Positions 32,891-46,700 of a DNA stretch of 64,000 nt are shown piece after piece. Both the position numbers and the translations under genes were made by a program. The stretch is from contig JAYKYS010000004.1 of the NCBI GenBank assembly GCA_036924285.1, positions 13,052,001 to 13,116,000 of the forward strand. Direction: 5' to 3'. Position 1 is the first letter of the stretch. The number at the start of each line of letters is the position of its first letter. Below the pieces are notes generated by a model. That model was not told the DNA's origin, searched no databases, and saw only the letters and a program-made list of their open reading frames with translations. This stretch comes from Asterella californica (lineage: Eukaryota; Streptophyta; Marchantiopsida; Marchantiales; Aytoniaceae).

Positions 32891-35800
32891 GGGATAGCGA
32901 GAGTGAAGGATCTAATGTTACTATGATCCCGCTTGAGCAGCCTGAGGGATCACAGGAGGTTGATGGAGAGGCTGCTCAAGATTCATAAAGTAGTTGCATT
33001 GTACATAGTTGGAAATCTGGTTTGATGGCTTTCAGTTCTGATGATTGGACTGAGTTCACGCGGATAGAGGATTTGACTGAGAAGAGTAGAAGGCAGATGG
33101 AGAGGTGTGCAGCAAATCTGCGTTGTACAAGAGTTTTGAAGGAAGATGAGATGATTTCTGGTGTTTATGAGGAGTTTGTAGGTGTATAGTCTTTTGTCCG
33201 TTGGTTGGATGATGTAGATAGGTTGATGGAACAGATGGGAGGTAGGGTGGTGATCCTCATCCATTCTCGTGAAGTCTATGAGGAGATTATCTCGTACTTG
33301 CGATATCGTCCTCATCCGAGACTGGAGAATGGATGGAAGGATACAGTTTGTTGGTGTGGCTTACATCAGGAAGCGGAAGTACACACCAAGTATAAAGCTG
33401 TAGCGAGGAAGGTGAGACTTGTGGTGACCCAATTACCTGTTGATTCTCAGTAGCAGATGGAGTTAGCGGCTGCTGAGCCTGTGCTTAGAGATCATACACA
33501 GGTAGGACACAAGTTTACTCAAGAGACACTCGAGAAGCTCCAGATAGGAGGAGGTGGCTTCTTGACTGAAGAGGAAAAACGAGCTTTTGAACATATGATA
33601 GTTAGCCATGGTAAGGCATTTTCTTTCTCGGCTGAGGAGATAGGTTGTGTGGATCATAGTGTGATAGCTCCGATGGTTATCTTCACTGTTCCTCACGTAC
33701 CTTGGGACTTGAAGCCGATTCCAGTCCCTCGTGCCTTGCTACCGAAGGTGATTGAGTTACTGAAAGAGAGGATGCAGATGGGTATTCTTGAACCATCTAT
33801 GGCTCCGTACTCTTGCCGATGGTTCACAGTACCTAAGAAGACAAGAGCTATGCGCTTCATCCAAGACTTGCAGCCTGCCAACAACATCACGATTCGAAAC
33901 GTTGGAACAGGACCTGTGGTTGAGAAGTAGCTGAGGCGTTTGCTGGAAGGTCAATCTATTCTATTGGAGATCTGTTTTCAGGTTATGATCAGTTTCAGCT
34001 TGCTTTGGAGAGTAGAGACTTGACTACCATGCGTACACCTTTGGGATTGATGCGGATGTGTATTCTTCCTCAGGGTGTGACAAACTCAGTAGCCCATATG
34101 CAAAATGCGATGCATAAGGTATTACGAGAGTTTGTACCTGAGGTCACTATCCCGTTTCTGGATGATATTCCTATGAAAGGCTGTCCGATGGAAGACAAAG
34201 ACGAAGCTGTGACTTCTGATGGATGCAGAAAGTTCGTTGCAGATCACATTTGAGATGTGAAGAAGATTCTGATGCGTTTGGAAGAGGTACATCTCACTCT
34301 GTCAGGTACCAAATCTCGCTTTGGGATGTCAAAGATTGTGGTGGTAAGTCATCTGTGTGATACTTTTGGAAGACGTCCGAACCCATAGAAGGTAGATGCT
34401 ATAGCAAGGATAGCTGACTGCACCAACATTACTGAGGTTCAACGGTTCTTGGGAGCTTGTGTGTTCTTTCGTGTGAGTATTCCTCATTATGCACACATTG
34501 CCGAGCCTCTGTATGCACTTCTGAGAAAGGGAAGGAGGTTTACTTGGCGGCAAGAACATCACGAGACGATGGAGTAGCTGAAGGAGATTCTGAAGTCTCC
34601 ACCTATACTAAGGAGGCTTAGCTACGAGAGCGGGAGACATGTGGTACTGACTGTTGATACGAGTCCAAAGGCGATTGGATGAGCAGTTGGTCAAGAAGAT
34701 GCAGAAGGTGTGCGGTTTGTTTCAAGGTTTGGAGCTCGGATCTTAACAGATAGACAGCGTAACTATCCTCAAGTGAAGCGTGAGTTGTGAGGAGCTGTTA
34801 CTGCTATGAAGATAGATCGAGAGTTCTTGATAGGAGCTCGTGTGATACTAGAAACAGATTGTTTGCCTTTGTTGGGTATGATAGTGAACTGCAATACACC
34901 AGACATAGCAATGCTGCGATGGATTGCTTATGTCCGAAGTCTGAACCCTGAGCTAAAGCATATAGCAGGGAAGGACAATCCAGTTGCAGATATGTTGTCT
35001 AGGGCTCGTTATACAGATGAGGATGAGATGTTTGCAGAGGTGGAGAATGAAGAAAAGAGAGACGTTTGGTGCCAAGTTGGTCAGCAGATTTCAGACTTGG
35101 AACCACTGCCATTCAATGCGGAGTTCTACGCAGATAAGTTCCGTGATATTAGATTTTATCTGAGTTCGTTACGCAGAAGAGAAGGATGGAGTGATGCAGA
35201 GTTCAAGGAGATCATACGGAAGGCATACAGTTATCTTCTACGTGAAGGTTATCTGTGGAAACGTCCGAAAAGAAGAGATGGAATGCAGTTGAGCTTATGT
35301 TGGGGCAGAAACCGATCATACCTGCTGAGGAGTGCTTTCCTACGTGGGCTACGCTACCGTGGGAAGATGGTATAGATCGTGCTTCACTCCTAAATTTACG
35401 TATTAGGCAGTTGGAGCAAAGGGAGGAGGATCTTGCTGATGCGCAGGAGAGGCTGAAGGTGCCTCGAGTTAGAAACAAAGAACGTTTTGACAAGACTCAC
35501 CGACTATGACCGAAGCCAATACATGTTGGTGACTGGGTTCTGGTATATGATAGCACGTTGTAGAATAAGCATTCTACACTCCGTAAGTTCTCTTGAAGAT
35601 GGTTCGGGCCTTATGTTGTGCTAGATGTGTATGAGAATACAACTTATAGTTTGCGTGAGTTGGATGGTACTCCTTTGAAGCTATTTGTGGCTGACAAACG
35701 TGTGAAACTGTTCAAGAGACGCAGAGGGTCAGTTGAGTTATTCAACTTTCTGGAGTCAAAGCTGAGGACAACAAGAGAGACGTCCCAATGTCTGATGAGG

Positions 35801-35893
35801 CTGAGACGGAGGAGAGCTATGATGATGAAGATCAAACAGAAGACTGAGGAGATTGGCACATGCCGGAGGATGTGCAGGTTTGGAGGGGATGGA
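32891..35893 (+). pseudogene. F pol: linker, RT, RNase H, integrase C-terminus
   Basis: One reading with about ten stops or frame changes. A linker (32980-33450) leads to RT with PYSCRWFTVPKK, GDLFSGYDQF and FLDDI, then RNase H (LTVDTSPKAIG, ETDCLPLLGM, KDNPVADMLSRA). After LLREGYLWKRPKR (near 35270) the sequence jumps to RWNAVELMLGQKPI. The integrase zinc finger and whole catalytic core are therefore missing, while the end with WFGPYVVLDVYEN and LKLFVADKRVKLF remains. F could not integrate by itself. RT differs clearly from that of A-D. Confidence 0.75.
35882..35893 (+). promoter_or_regulatory. Polypurine tract of F
   Basis: GGAGGGGATGGA directly precedes the 3' LTR. The G3 tract at 58347-58358 is nearly the same. 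Confidence 0.75.
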
Positions 35894-37211
35894 TGTCGTG
35901 ATGTGAATCATTTCTCATAGTAAATGATTCACTTCTCTGTCAAGCGTTAGTCTCTCTGAGTGAAGTTAAGACCTCAGAGAAGTCCATTGGAAGATGTTAT
36001 AGATTTTGAGTCTTAGTAGGTTGATTACCATGTCGATAGGATTTAAGCTCATGGGTTGTATTTGCGTGTCGTCCATGCACGCTTTCTAGCTGATTTCAAG
36101 TTACTTTCAGGGCTGCGTGTCATTTTAGGTAGTTTAGGTTTTACGCTGGCATTCTAGGGGGCTTGACGTGGTAGCCTATGAGTGTAGTTAAGTTGCTATA
36201 TGGTTTAAGGCACAAAAGGACAACCAAATGGAGCTATGAACTCTCATTGGTTCATTTTTGTCTTTTGTGTAACTCTAACTTTAGAAACAGAGCTCTAAAG
36301 AGGATTTCGAGCAATTGTTGAGGGTACTGGGAAATCTGAGAGCACAGGGAGATAGAACTCGTTGAGCCAAGCACTGTTAGTGAAATTCTTGATCGATTTG
36401 GATCAATAAACAAGGAGTTATGTCTAATTGAAGTTCGGATTGTGCCAAAACTGCATCACTTTTGTTGATTTTGGGGTTTTGAGTGTCAATTGCAGCAGAA
36501 TTGAGGAAATCGCTTCAAACTTTCGTGGTTGCGTTCACTGTCAGCCGGGCTACGACTGTCAAAAAAGTTTCAAGTGATTTGAATTACTTCGTAATTCAGG
36601 GCGGCCGCTGAAGCAGAGGGGGTCTGTAAAGCTCGCAATCTAGAGCAGCAACTTCAGAGAACGAAATCTGAAGTTCTGTGTACAATCAGGAGGTCCAACT
36701 TCACAGGAGTGTTCAGCAAGCTGTGAACTGCAAATCCTGTAAGAAACTTCGAAATTGATCGAGCAAATCTCCTGTTATAGGTCGAAATAGCTGACTGGAT
36801 ATCAAAAATTGTCATAATTTCTCTGTTCAGAAAGTTTCTACTCATATCTTGGTGCTCTGAATTGATCTCAAGCTGAAACTTTGTATGTGTATCTAGTAGG
36901 ACCTCATTGACATGTAGGAGAAGTTCTGAAGTCTAAACCTTAACATATTTCTCAATCTTGAGTGCCAAAGTTCGCCGTCAGATCTTATCGTTGCTAGTTA
37001 AGCCTGAACTTTGCTTCTTGAACATATCAGAAGAGCCAAGAGACTTGTATGAGCGTTTTTCAGTATCACCTTGTAACATGAAGCCTGTCCTTTGAGCAAA
37101 CCAGCCACAACCAGGAGTCTAGTGCTTCCATAAGTAGACTGAACACAGCCTTCAAGCTCATATCACAGCCAGAAGGTTCCGCCCTTCCCAAGGAAAACTC
37201 TCAACTCTACA
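35894..37211 (+). repeat. F 3' LTR
   Basis: 1318 bp, partner of 18526-19846. Followed by GCGG at 37212-37215. Confidence 0.85.
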
Positions 37212-37215
37212 GCGG

Positions 37216-37859
37216 TGTGTGCGGTTTTGAGCCCCAGGGAGGAGTTTTTGAAGGTTCGATCATCTATCATAAAAAATCGACGATATCTCGGCTGTCGAGA
37301 GTTGGATCTGAAGGTTTCTTGCGTCAACGGAGTCAGGGAAGAAGACCCTTCGACATCTGAAGACCGTTTGACGGAAAGAGAAAGTTCTCAGATAGATCTC
37401 ATTTGGTTCCTTCGCTGCGATTTTTGACTTTTTGAGTTCGTTAGAGTTCTAGTTGGTCATGTACAGCTTGTGGTAGCTAGCTTTAGCTAATAGCTTGTAC
37501 ATGGATGTTGTTTGGACTTGGGTTTGAATCGTGGGGTACATGTGCAGCTCTTTTTGTTAGCAAAGGGATGTTTCTCTTGCTTTGAGCTACGCTTCGATAG
37601 TTTTGGGTCTGGACTGAGATTTAGAGACTCGTTGTAGAGGGTTTTGAAGCAGAGTACAGACCGTTCTGGTCTGTTTCTCAAATCTGTGCTCTTAGGGAGA
37701 AAGAACCGACAGTGTATGTACGTTGGGAGTTGGTATATATTGCGACGTTCGGTTTCGTGCTTGTTTGTCTCTTTCTTGTCTCTGTTCAGCACACTACATC
37801 TCCACAGCTAAGAACCTCGCATTTTCTTTGACAACTTTCACGTAAAATCCGACACGACA
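37216..37859 (+). repeat. G3 5' LTR, second part
   Basis: Resumes the G LTR exactly where F interrupted it and ends CGACACGACA at 37859. TATATATT at 37734-37741 is the likely TATA box, also at 1615-1622 and 59930-59937. Confidence 0.85.
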
Positions 37860-37863
37860 ATAG

Positions 37864-37881
37864 TGGTGAATTTGACGTGAA
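37864..37881 (+). promoter_or_regulatory. Primer-binding site of G3 (tRNA-Trp-like)
   Basis: TGGTGAATTTGACGTGAA lies four bases after the LTR. As I remember the 3' end of plant tRNA-Trp, the match is complete except for three T residues where CCC is expected. Confidence 0.55.
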
Positions 37882-37899
37882 GGTCCGAGGTGGAGATTT

Positions 37900-38709
37900 G
37901 TTTGTTGGAACTTGAAAGAGGAGATCAACCATCATGAACGAGGATGAAGATGGATACGGTTGTTCGAGAGGATGCTGCGGACCAAGGATGATGGATATAT
38001 AGATGGTTTGGGATCATGGAGGATGGGAGGATGGAATGAGCCATGACTATGGACGGGATGAACGGATCAGAGGGGATACATGAGGTGCAGTTGGATGTAG
38101 CAATTGCATGTTTGTTTCAAGCCTTCAGTTTGTTTTTGCGACAAGAGCAAGAGAATCAACAAAAGGAGGTTTTGAGGACGAAGGTACGAAGGGTTATCGA
38201 CAAGCTCGATCTATTTGATGAGAGAGACATCTCAAAGTACTTGAAATGTTACAAGAGGGAGATGGATTTGGATCAGGTATCGAAGAAAGAGAGATGATCG
38301 AGACATTCGAACTCGCTGCGGTGTCTGAGATAAGAGAGCATGTGAAAGGTCTAACAAAGCATTTTGGGAAGAACTGGGATACATTTTCACATGCCTTGAT
38401 GGAGGAATATTTCTTGAGAAACTCAGATCGAGTAACCAAGAAATCATTTTTGGGATGGGTCAAAACAAGAGTTTACAGCATACAGAGCTGTTAAAGGAGT
38501 TCGAGATGTTTTTTCAAGCTGCGGATGAACCATGGCAAGAGCGGTTGGAGCTACTTCTGGAGGATGGGGAGGAAGAAGAAGGGTTGACAAGGAATTGGGA
38601 GGTTGTGCATGAAGCGGTCGAGCTTCTTGTCTGGAGATATACAAAGAAAAGGATTACAAAGTTGACACCTGCATCGCTGGTTACCACACCAGTTCGGGTA
38701 GTATCTGAG
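37900..38709 (+). pseudogene. G3 gag, first part (cut by C)
   Basis: Begins near 38043 (MTMDGMNGSEG) with the gag core seen in F (DLFDERDISKYLKCYKREM). A stop and frameshift follow near 38290. Two further frames carry FELAAVSEIREHVKGL and LLKEFEMFFQAADEP to the C insertion at 38713. About 180 bp before it are leader without a recognisable gene. Confidence 0.7.
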
Positions 38710-38713
38710 GTTC
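38710..38713. repeat. Target-site duplication of C (GTTC), left
   Basis: GTTC precedes the element and recurs at 50964-50967. Confidence 0.8.
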
Positions 38714-39512
38714 TGTAAGCCGGTCTGTCTCTCACCCAGGGGTACCTCAGATGACTAGGATTACTAGTGCACCTTAATTACAAAGATTCTATCATACCCA
38801 TGCTCACTTCACTCAACACTCTGACCCATATGGTCACGTCGGCCCCTCTAATAGCATTCTTGCAAACAAGTTCTAACCTCGTCCTCCACATTGCATCACA
38901 TAGTACTCAAGGACTCCCAAGGTCTCCAATGCTCACTTTACTTATAGACAGGAATATGAGAGTCTTTTCCACTCTCTCAACTCCTCCTTATATACTCTAC
39001 AACTTCTTACCGTGGTAACTTTTACTAAGTTACGTTACCACATGATAAGTGCGCAATCCAAAATAGTTAAACTTCTAAAGGCTACTAAAATTTAAGAATA
39101 GCCCACACATTACTTGTTCTACTTTACTAAAGTAAGAGATTCTCCTACTTTAGCTTTTGTAAAGTGTTAACTTTCCAAACTATCCAATTGGAAGACGACA
39201 ACAAACTAATACGTCTTTTGAGGAGCATCTCTAGATCTTTGTGCATGACTTTTCATCATGCATCCAATCAGCGATGGTCAACAAAGTTACATACTTTTGA
39301 GAAGCATATTTAGAGCTCCGCACTTGTCACATAGTGCCATTGTGAAACCTCTAATAGTTTCTCTAACTTAGTTATAACTATCTCAGCTAGTTATGACTAG
39401 TTTTGATCACTCTAGATTTAGATCTTCGAACTAGAGTAACCTATAAGATAGTCATACCTAATGAAATGTATATAAGCACGCACACAAATAATGGGATACT
39501 TGTGGTGTGACA
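38714..39512 (-). repeat. C 3' LTR
   Basis: 799 bp, TGTAAGCC to GTGTGACA on the + strand. TATATAAG on the minus strand is at 38987-38994. The polypurine tract at 39513-39527 reads TTAAGTCTGGGGATAAA on the minus strand. Confidence 0.85.
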
Positions 39513-39525
39513 TTTATCCCCAGAC

Positions 39526-42500
39526 TTAATTTTCACTCCGTCCTCGGAGTGAATTATCACGTTGATGAAACTTCTTCAGCTTGTCGTGGATCACTCGGTC
39601 GAAGAACGTACCACTCCTTTCTTGAAGATCATAGGTGTCATTACTCCACACTTTGGAGATGATGAAAGGTCCAAAATATCGACGTAAGAACTTCTTTTGA
39701 ACTCGCTTGTGTCTAATAGCATCCCATAACATCACCCACTCACCCTTTTGAAATGGCTGTAACTTCGTTTTGTTCTTCGCCAAGCGCTTGTCATAGCTCT
39801 TCTTCTGTTGTAGCTGGGCCATCTCAATGTGTTGATCTGCGTCGTCTCTATTTTCCCCCAGCTCCAACAAGGTTTCTCCCCGTTCTTTCTCAACTATTGG
39901 ACCACCCTTTCTCTTCAATCCAGCTTGCAAGGTCTGAAAGGTGGTTAGGTCGAACTAGATTGGTAATTTGGATTCCAACCCATTCACCATCTTGAAAGGT
40001 GAATATCCCGTAGACGTCTTCACTGTTGTACGATACTCCCATAGTACCGCATGAAGACGCTTGTCCTAGTTGTGTTTGGCCCTTTCCATGTCAGCATCCT
40101 TTGCTAACATTTGACACAAGATAAAGTTTGTCCTCTCTACCAAATCGTTTGAACTAGGTTTATATGATGTAGTAACCCTCTGAGAAATGAAGAAGTGTGT
40201 GCACATAGCAGTAGTCATACCGCTCACAAATTCTCGACTCCTATCAGAAACTAACTCCAAGGGACATCCAAACCGAATAATGATCCGTTCGTACAGAAAT
40301 CTACCCACCTCAACTTCTCCAATATTTACAAGAGGTCTAGCTTCTACCCACTTTGTAAGGTAATCTGTGGCTACAACAATAAACTTATTGTTGCGAGGGG
40401 TGCGATTCAAAGACCCAACAAAATCTATTCCCCATTTCTCGAAAGGTCCAAGAACCGGAATAGATCTAAGAGGAGTAGAAACACTAGATTTGATAGCGAA
40501 AGCTTGACAAACATCACAGGTTTTACAATATGTCAGACAATCTCTAAACATTCCCCTCCAACGGTATCTTGCGTCAAGTATCTTGAGGACCGTCAACCTG
40601 CCTGCGAAATGTCCTCCACATACTGGACCGTCATGGAATTCTTTCATGAGTCGTAGAGACTCCTCCTTGCTCGCAGCTCTTCTCAGGATCTCATCAACTC
40701 CTTCACGGAATAACACACCTTCCACCACCGAGTAAGGTTGACTTCGTTTCACCAACGCCTTCTTCTCTCTGGTTCACTTCCCATCTGGATAGACACCTTC
40801 CGTAACGAAATCCCAAATTTCTTGATATTCTATTGGGATAATAGAGTTGCTCGTCAAGACCATCAAATCTTCATCAGGAAAGGTGTCATCCACCGACTCC
40901 TCTCCATCTCCATCGTAAGCTCTAGATAGCAAATCTGCATTCGCATGTTTTTTTCCTAGTCGATCACAGATCTCATAGTCGTACTCGAACAATAAGAGCT
41001 TCCACCTTGCTAATCGTCCTTCGACCATAGGTTTATTGAAGATGTACTTCAATGCCTTGTGATCTGTAACGATAGTGAACTTGCCTCCTATGAGATAATG
41101 TCGAAATTTTCTCAGAGCATAGATCACTGCTAATCCTTCTCTCTCTGTCATAGAATAATTTCTCTCTGCCTTGACCATTTGCCGACTAGCATATGCAATA
41201 AGATGATCTCTACCTTCAACATCATACTGACTTGGAGTACATCCTATTGCTATATTTGAAACATCCGTATATAGAATAAACTGTTTATTCCAATCGGGCT
41301 TAACCAAGATTGGAGCTGAAGTAAGAGCTTTCTTCAGTTCCTCAAAGGCGGCTAGAGCTTCTTCATCTCCTAAAATCAACACGTAATATACTCCCTTCTT
41401 CAAATATACAGTCAAAGCATATGCTTTATGTGAGAACGAGAGTATAAACCTTCGATAATACCCCACCATACCTAAAAACTGTCGTAGCTTAGTGAGAGTA
41501 CTAGGAAAAGAGAGCTCTAAGATCTTCTGCACCTTCTTTGGATCAACGGCAATGCCGTCCTTGGATATGATATGACCCAAGAGTAACCCTTCCTCACACC
41601 CAAAAATACATTTCTCCGGATTGAGGGATGCATTTGCTACATCTAAACATTCTAAGACCTTCACAAGGTGCTCAAAATGCTTCTCCTTACTCCCATAAAC
41701 ACAAAAGTCATCTATAAAATCTCTCACAAACTTTCCTAAGAAAGGTTCGAACACTTTGTTCATAAACCTTTGAAACGTCGCAGGAGCATTACACATATCA
41801 AATGACATGACTCGAAATGCAAACGTACCCCACGGAGTAGTGAAAGTGGTCAGGTGTTGATGTTCTGGTGCAATTTTGATCTGGTTATATCCGCTATAAC
41901 CATCTCCAAAGCTGTACCATTCGTTTCCCGCCACTTCTTCCAAGATCTCGTCGATGAAAGGTAGAGGATAATAATCCTTCTTTGTGACCGCATTGAGCTT
42001 CTTGTAATCAACACACACCCTCAATTTGCCATTTTTCTTCTTTACGATCATAATGGATGATACTCATTCAGAATGCTCCACCTCGTAAATGAACCCGGCG
42101 GTGTGCAACTTCTCGATCTCTTCTTTCACCAGATCCGCAATTGGAGGACTCACTCTTCGTTTCTTCTGTCGCACCGGTTTGACTTCCTTCTCTAACTCGA
42201 TAAGGTGTTGCTCCAGTGTGACCTCCCTCAGATCCTTGTAACTAAATGCAAATACATGAATGTATTTGCGAAAGATCTCTTCTAAACAACTCTTCTCCTC
42301 TTTAGTAACCTTCGATCCATAAAGTAAGGTGGCAATTCTTCTCTCCACCTCCTCGGGAGTCAACGGTTCTTTGTCTCGATCTCTTTGCACTTCCGAAGAA
42401 GGGAAAAGATCCACTACATTCACACCCACATTTCGTTCTTCTCTCTCCTCTTCTGACGATGTAATTTCAGATTCTGAATCTGAAGAATTGATACCTACAT

Positions 42501-42804
42501 CAGAAGTAGTATCGACAACTTCTGACTCCCAATAGTCCGATGTGGGTCGATCTGATTCCGACGTCCCAACTTGATCTCCGAGCAATGAAACTTTGATCCG
42601 GTGGTGATTCGGTCCGATGCGTAAATAACCTTTGTGTTAGTTATCCGTTGCATGTACTGCTCGAAGCCAAGGTCTTCCGAGTAACATTTCATAACTTGAC
42701 TCTTTCAAGATTTGAAATGACATGTTTACTTGCACTCCCATTACTGACACACAAACTCTCTCCAACACTCCCAATGGTCTAACTCGTTGTCTGTTAGCCA
42801 AAAA
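39526..42804 (-). pseudogene. C pol (protease end, RT, RNase H, integrase)
   Basis: Right to left. The protease tail (SYEMLLGRPWLRAV) and acidic linker lead to RT with GDGYSGYNQI and FIDDF, then RNase H (YTDVS ... KHANADLLSRA). The integrase zinc finger is followed by a core with GIDFVG, SDRSREF and the Glu of LVERTN, and a C-terminal GPF module. At least four single in-frame stops (near 42060, 40770, 40060 and 39950) break it. The right end is cut by B inside the protease, at the motif MANRQRVRPLGVLE that D also has. Confidence 0.85.
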
Positions 42805-43719
42805 TGTAAACCCTCCGCGGTCCTATCGATCAACTACCCCCCGATCTCTCAACCTCCACGATCGTCATCCACGAATCTGCAACATGTCGGGCCTGTCTCT
42901 CACTCAGGGGTCACCTCTGATGGCTTTGATGGAAGCACACCATGAACTTGAAGGGAAAATGCTGAGTTCACTCATTCATACACCCAAAAACTTATCAACT
43001 AAAAATCTCCTTAAACACATCAACTAAAATCCTCCATTCTAACGACGTCTCTCAAGTTCTCACATGCTAAAAATATCCCACACTCTCTATATTACTCAAG
43101 TTGTCATTACGACAATGTGAAAACAAGGATGAGGAGCTCTTCTCTACTCCTCTATTTATACATTCTAGGCTTTTACTTTGGTACCCCCGGTAACTCAGCC
43201 GTAACTACTTTTACCGAGTTTTACTAAGATATTACTTAAGGTAAAAGCATTGATCACATGGACTTTTTACCTTTTCACATGGGCTTATTTCTTCAAAGTC
43301 AACAACTTCTAGAAGGATTCTGGAATATTCTCAAGGAATCTCGAATTTCCACCCCCCCCCCTCTACACAAGGACCCACTAAAAAGGAAACATGTGGAATC
43401 TCTTCTTGTTTTTAATGCCCACAAAGTCCACAACTTTAATCCAACCACTAATATCAAGTCAAAAAGGAGATAAGGGATACTTTCCACCTCCTTTCTACCT
43501 TTTAGACAGATGACAAGATAGTAGTGCTCACTCTTTAGCAAATATCTGAATTCTGCCAAAAGTACAGCTAAGTTTATCCATAACTAACTTTTAGCTAGTC
43601 ATGACTAACTTGATACATCCTTAAAGTACTTTGGCAGCCAATAAACATTCTCAACACTTAGTTATAACTAAACACCTTACTAATAGACAAACTTCCTATG
43701 TGTAACATAGGTCGTTACA
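42805..43719 (-). repeat. B 3' LTR
   Basis: 915 bp, nearly identical to the two A LTRs, with a run of ten C residues near 43351-43360. TATAAATAG on the minus strand at 43152-43160. Confidence 0.85.
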
Positions 43720-43732
43720 TTTTATCCCCGGA

Positions 43733-46700
43733 CTAAATTTTCGCTCCGTCCTCGGAGTGAAGAGAGAACTTTCGTCGATGAAACAACTTCAACTTGTCAT
43801 GATTTACTCGATCAAATCTCCTTCCTCCCAGCTCCTGAAGGTCATATGTGAAGTTGCTCCACACCTTATCTACAACAAAAGAACCAAAATATCTCGGAAG
43901 AAACTTCTTCCTAGCCCTCTTGAATCTGATAGCATCATACAACATAACCCAATCTCCGACTTGAAAAGGTTTTACCTCCCTCTTGCCCAACCGTTTGTCG
44001 TAACTCTTCTTTTGATACGCCTGAGCTCGTTCCATCCGGATCATTGCTACCGCTCGAGTCTCTTCCAACTCCATGAGTTGCTCCCTTCTTGATCTGACCA
44101 CGTCTTCTCCTCTCGACCTCTTCAACTTTTGTTGAATAGTTTGAAAAGTATCCAATTCGAATTGGATCGGCAACTTGGACTCCACTCCATAAACTAGTCG
44201 AAATGGGGAGTATCCAGTAGAAGTCTTGGTTGTCATTCGGTACTCCCATAAGATGGCATGTAGTCTCTTATCCCAAGCATGTTTCGCAGTTTCAACACCA
44301 ACATCATTGACGAGCATCATACAAAGTGTAAGATTGGTCTTCTCCGCAAGACCATTAGCATTTGGTTTGTATGAGGTCGTTACTCGTGGCTTGATAGAAA
44401 AGTGTTGTAGCATAGCAGTAGTCATGCTCCCTACAAACTCTCCTCCTCTATCTGAGACCAACTCTAACGGACATCCAAATCTCGTGATGATCCTCTCCCA
44501 TAAGAATCTACCGACTTCTGTTTCATTGGTCTCTCTCAAAGATCTAGCCTCTACCCACTTGGTACAATAGTCAGTGGCGACTACAATGTATCTATTGCCT
44601 CGAGGTGTCTTATTTAGAGGACCTACAAAGTCAATACCCCATTTCTCAAACGGCCCTAATACTGAAATTGATCTTAACGGAGGTGTTCTAATAGACTTTA
44701 GAGCAAATGCTTGACATACGTCACAAGTTTTGCAATAGTCTAAACACTCTTTGAAAATCCCTCTCCAGTGATAACCCGCATCCAAAATCTTGAAGGCTGT
44801 TATCTTACCAGCAAAGTGACCTCCGCAAACAGTTCCGTCGTGAAACTCGTGCATTAGCTTGAATGCCTCCTTCTGACCAACTGCTCCTTGATGAAACAGA
44901 ATTCCCTCCACCATGGTGTAAGGTTTGCATCTCTTGATCAACGCGTTACGTTCTCGGGTATGCATACCTTCTGGAAAAGAGCCATCTATAAGGAAACTCC
45001 AGATTTCCTTGTACTCGTCCGGTATCTCCTCGATGCTTGTGATGGTCATCAGATGCTCGTCTGGAAATGAATCATCAAACGGTTCTTCTCCCTCGTCATC
45101 ATAAGCCCTTGACAAAATATCAGCATTCGCATGCTTCTTCCCTGGTCTATCTTCGATCACATAATCGTATTCTGTTAGAAGGATCTTCCAACGAGCAATA
45201 CGACCTTCGACATTAGGCTTATTAAAGATATACTTTAAGGCCTTGTGATCTGTGACGATGGAAAATTTCCCTCCTAGCAAGTAGTGTCGAAATTTCTTCA
45301 ATCCAAAGATCACCGCTAATCCTTCTCGTTCAGTCACGGAGTAATTCTTCTCCGCTGGAACCATCTGCCTACTAGCATAAGCTATAGGATGATCATGCCC
45401 ATCTCCATCTAGCTGACTTAATGTACATCCGATTGCTACATTGGAGGCATCCGTATACAGAATAAATGCTTTACTCCACTCAGGTTTAGCAAGTATAGGA
45501 GCTGTCACTAATGTCTTTTTCAGCTCCTCAAATGCTTCCTTTGCCTTCTGATCATGCACTATCAAGTCAAAATCAACTCCCTTCTTCATGTACATAGTCA
45601 AAGCTATTGCTTTGTTTGAGAAGGAAAAGACAAACCTACGATAATATCCAACCATGCCAAGAAACTGCCTCAACTTTGTCAAGTTGATCGGAAATGGAAG
45701 ATCCACAATCTTCTTCACCTTCTCCGGATCTACCGCAATCCCATTCTTGGAAATGATGTGCCCTAACAGCAGACCTTCTTCGCAGCCAATGATGCACTTC
45801 TTTGGATTTAGAGAAGCGTTGGCTTGCTCCAACCGCTGCAAAACTTTGATCACATGATCAAAGTGGTACTCCTTTCGTCCGTACACACAGAAATCGTCAA
45901 TGAAATCCCGAACAAACTTCCCTATGAATGGTTCAAACACCTTGTTCATGAACCTTTGAAACGTGGTCGGAGCATTACACAATCCGAATGGCATCACCCG
46001 AAATGAAAATGTTCTCCAAGGAGTAGTGAAAGTAGTCAACTGTTGGTACTCCTGTGCTTTTGATCTGGTTATACCCACTATAACCATCACCAAAGCTGTA
46101 CCACTCATGACCAGCAACTTCCTCCAAAATCTCATCTATAAATGGTAGAGGATAATAATCCTTCTTGGTAACTGCATTCAGCTTCTTATAGTCTATGCAC
46201 ACTCGTAGCTTACCATTCTTCTTCTTGACAATCACAATGGGTGAAACCCATTCTGAGTTCTCCACCTCATAGATGAAACTCGCCTCCTTCAACTTGTCTA
46301 TCTCCTCCTTGACCATCATTGCCGTTGTGGGATTGACCCTTCTCTGCTTCTGTCGAACTGGTCTTGCGTGCTCCTCCAATTCGATTCGATGAGTCTCGAG
46401 AGTCACCTCCTTCAAATCCTTGTAGCTAAAAGCAAACACATGGATATATTTTCGAAATATATCTAGGAATCTACTTTTCTCTTCTTGAGTGACATTGATA
46501 CCAAACTTCAGGGTAGAGAGTCTTCTCACAATCTCTGCCTCACTCAACTCTTCTTTGTCAGGATCTTTCTCCACTGTTGGTCGAGGCAACAAGTCAATAG
46601 CACTAAGCTGATGTAATGATTCATCTCGACCAAATCCTTCGTCCTCAGACGAGGATTCTTGATCGTAAGAATCTCCGGTATCTACTTCCGAGACACTCTG

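Larger units (their letters stand above)
18526..37211 (+). mobile_element. Element F, LTR retrotransposon containing D
   Basis: LTRs 18526-19846 and 35894-37211 begin TGTCGTGATG, end CTCTACA, and are flanked by GCGG (18522-18525 and 37212-37215). The interrupted G LTR reads straight across the site. The inside holds a primer site, a first gag, a 2.4-kb stretch that looks like another LTR, a second gag cut by D, then protease, RT and RNase H remnants, and an integrase without its catalytic core. A polypurine tract sits at 35882-35893. All coding parts contain stops, so F is dead. Confidence 0.8.
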
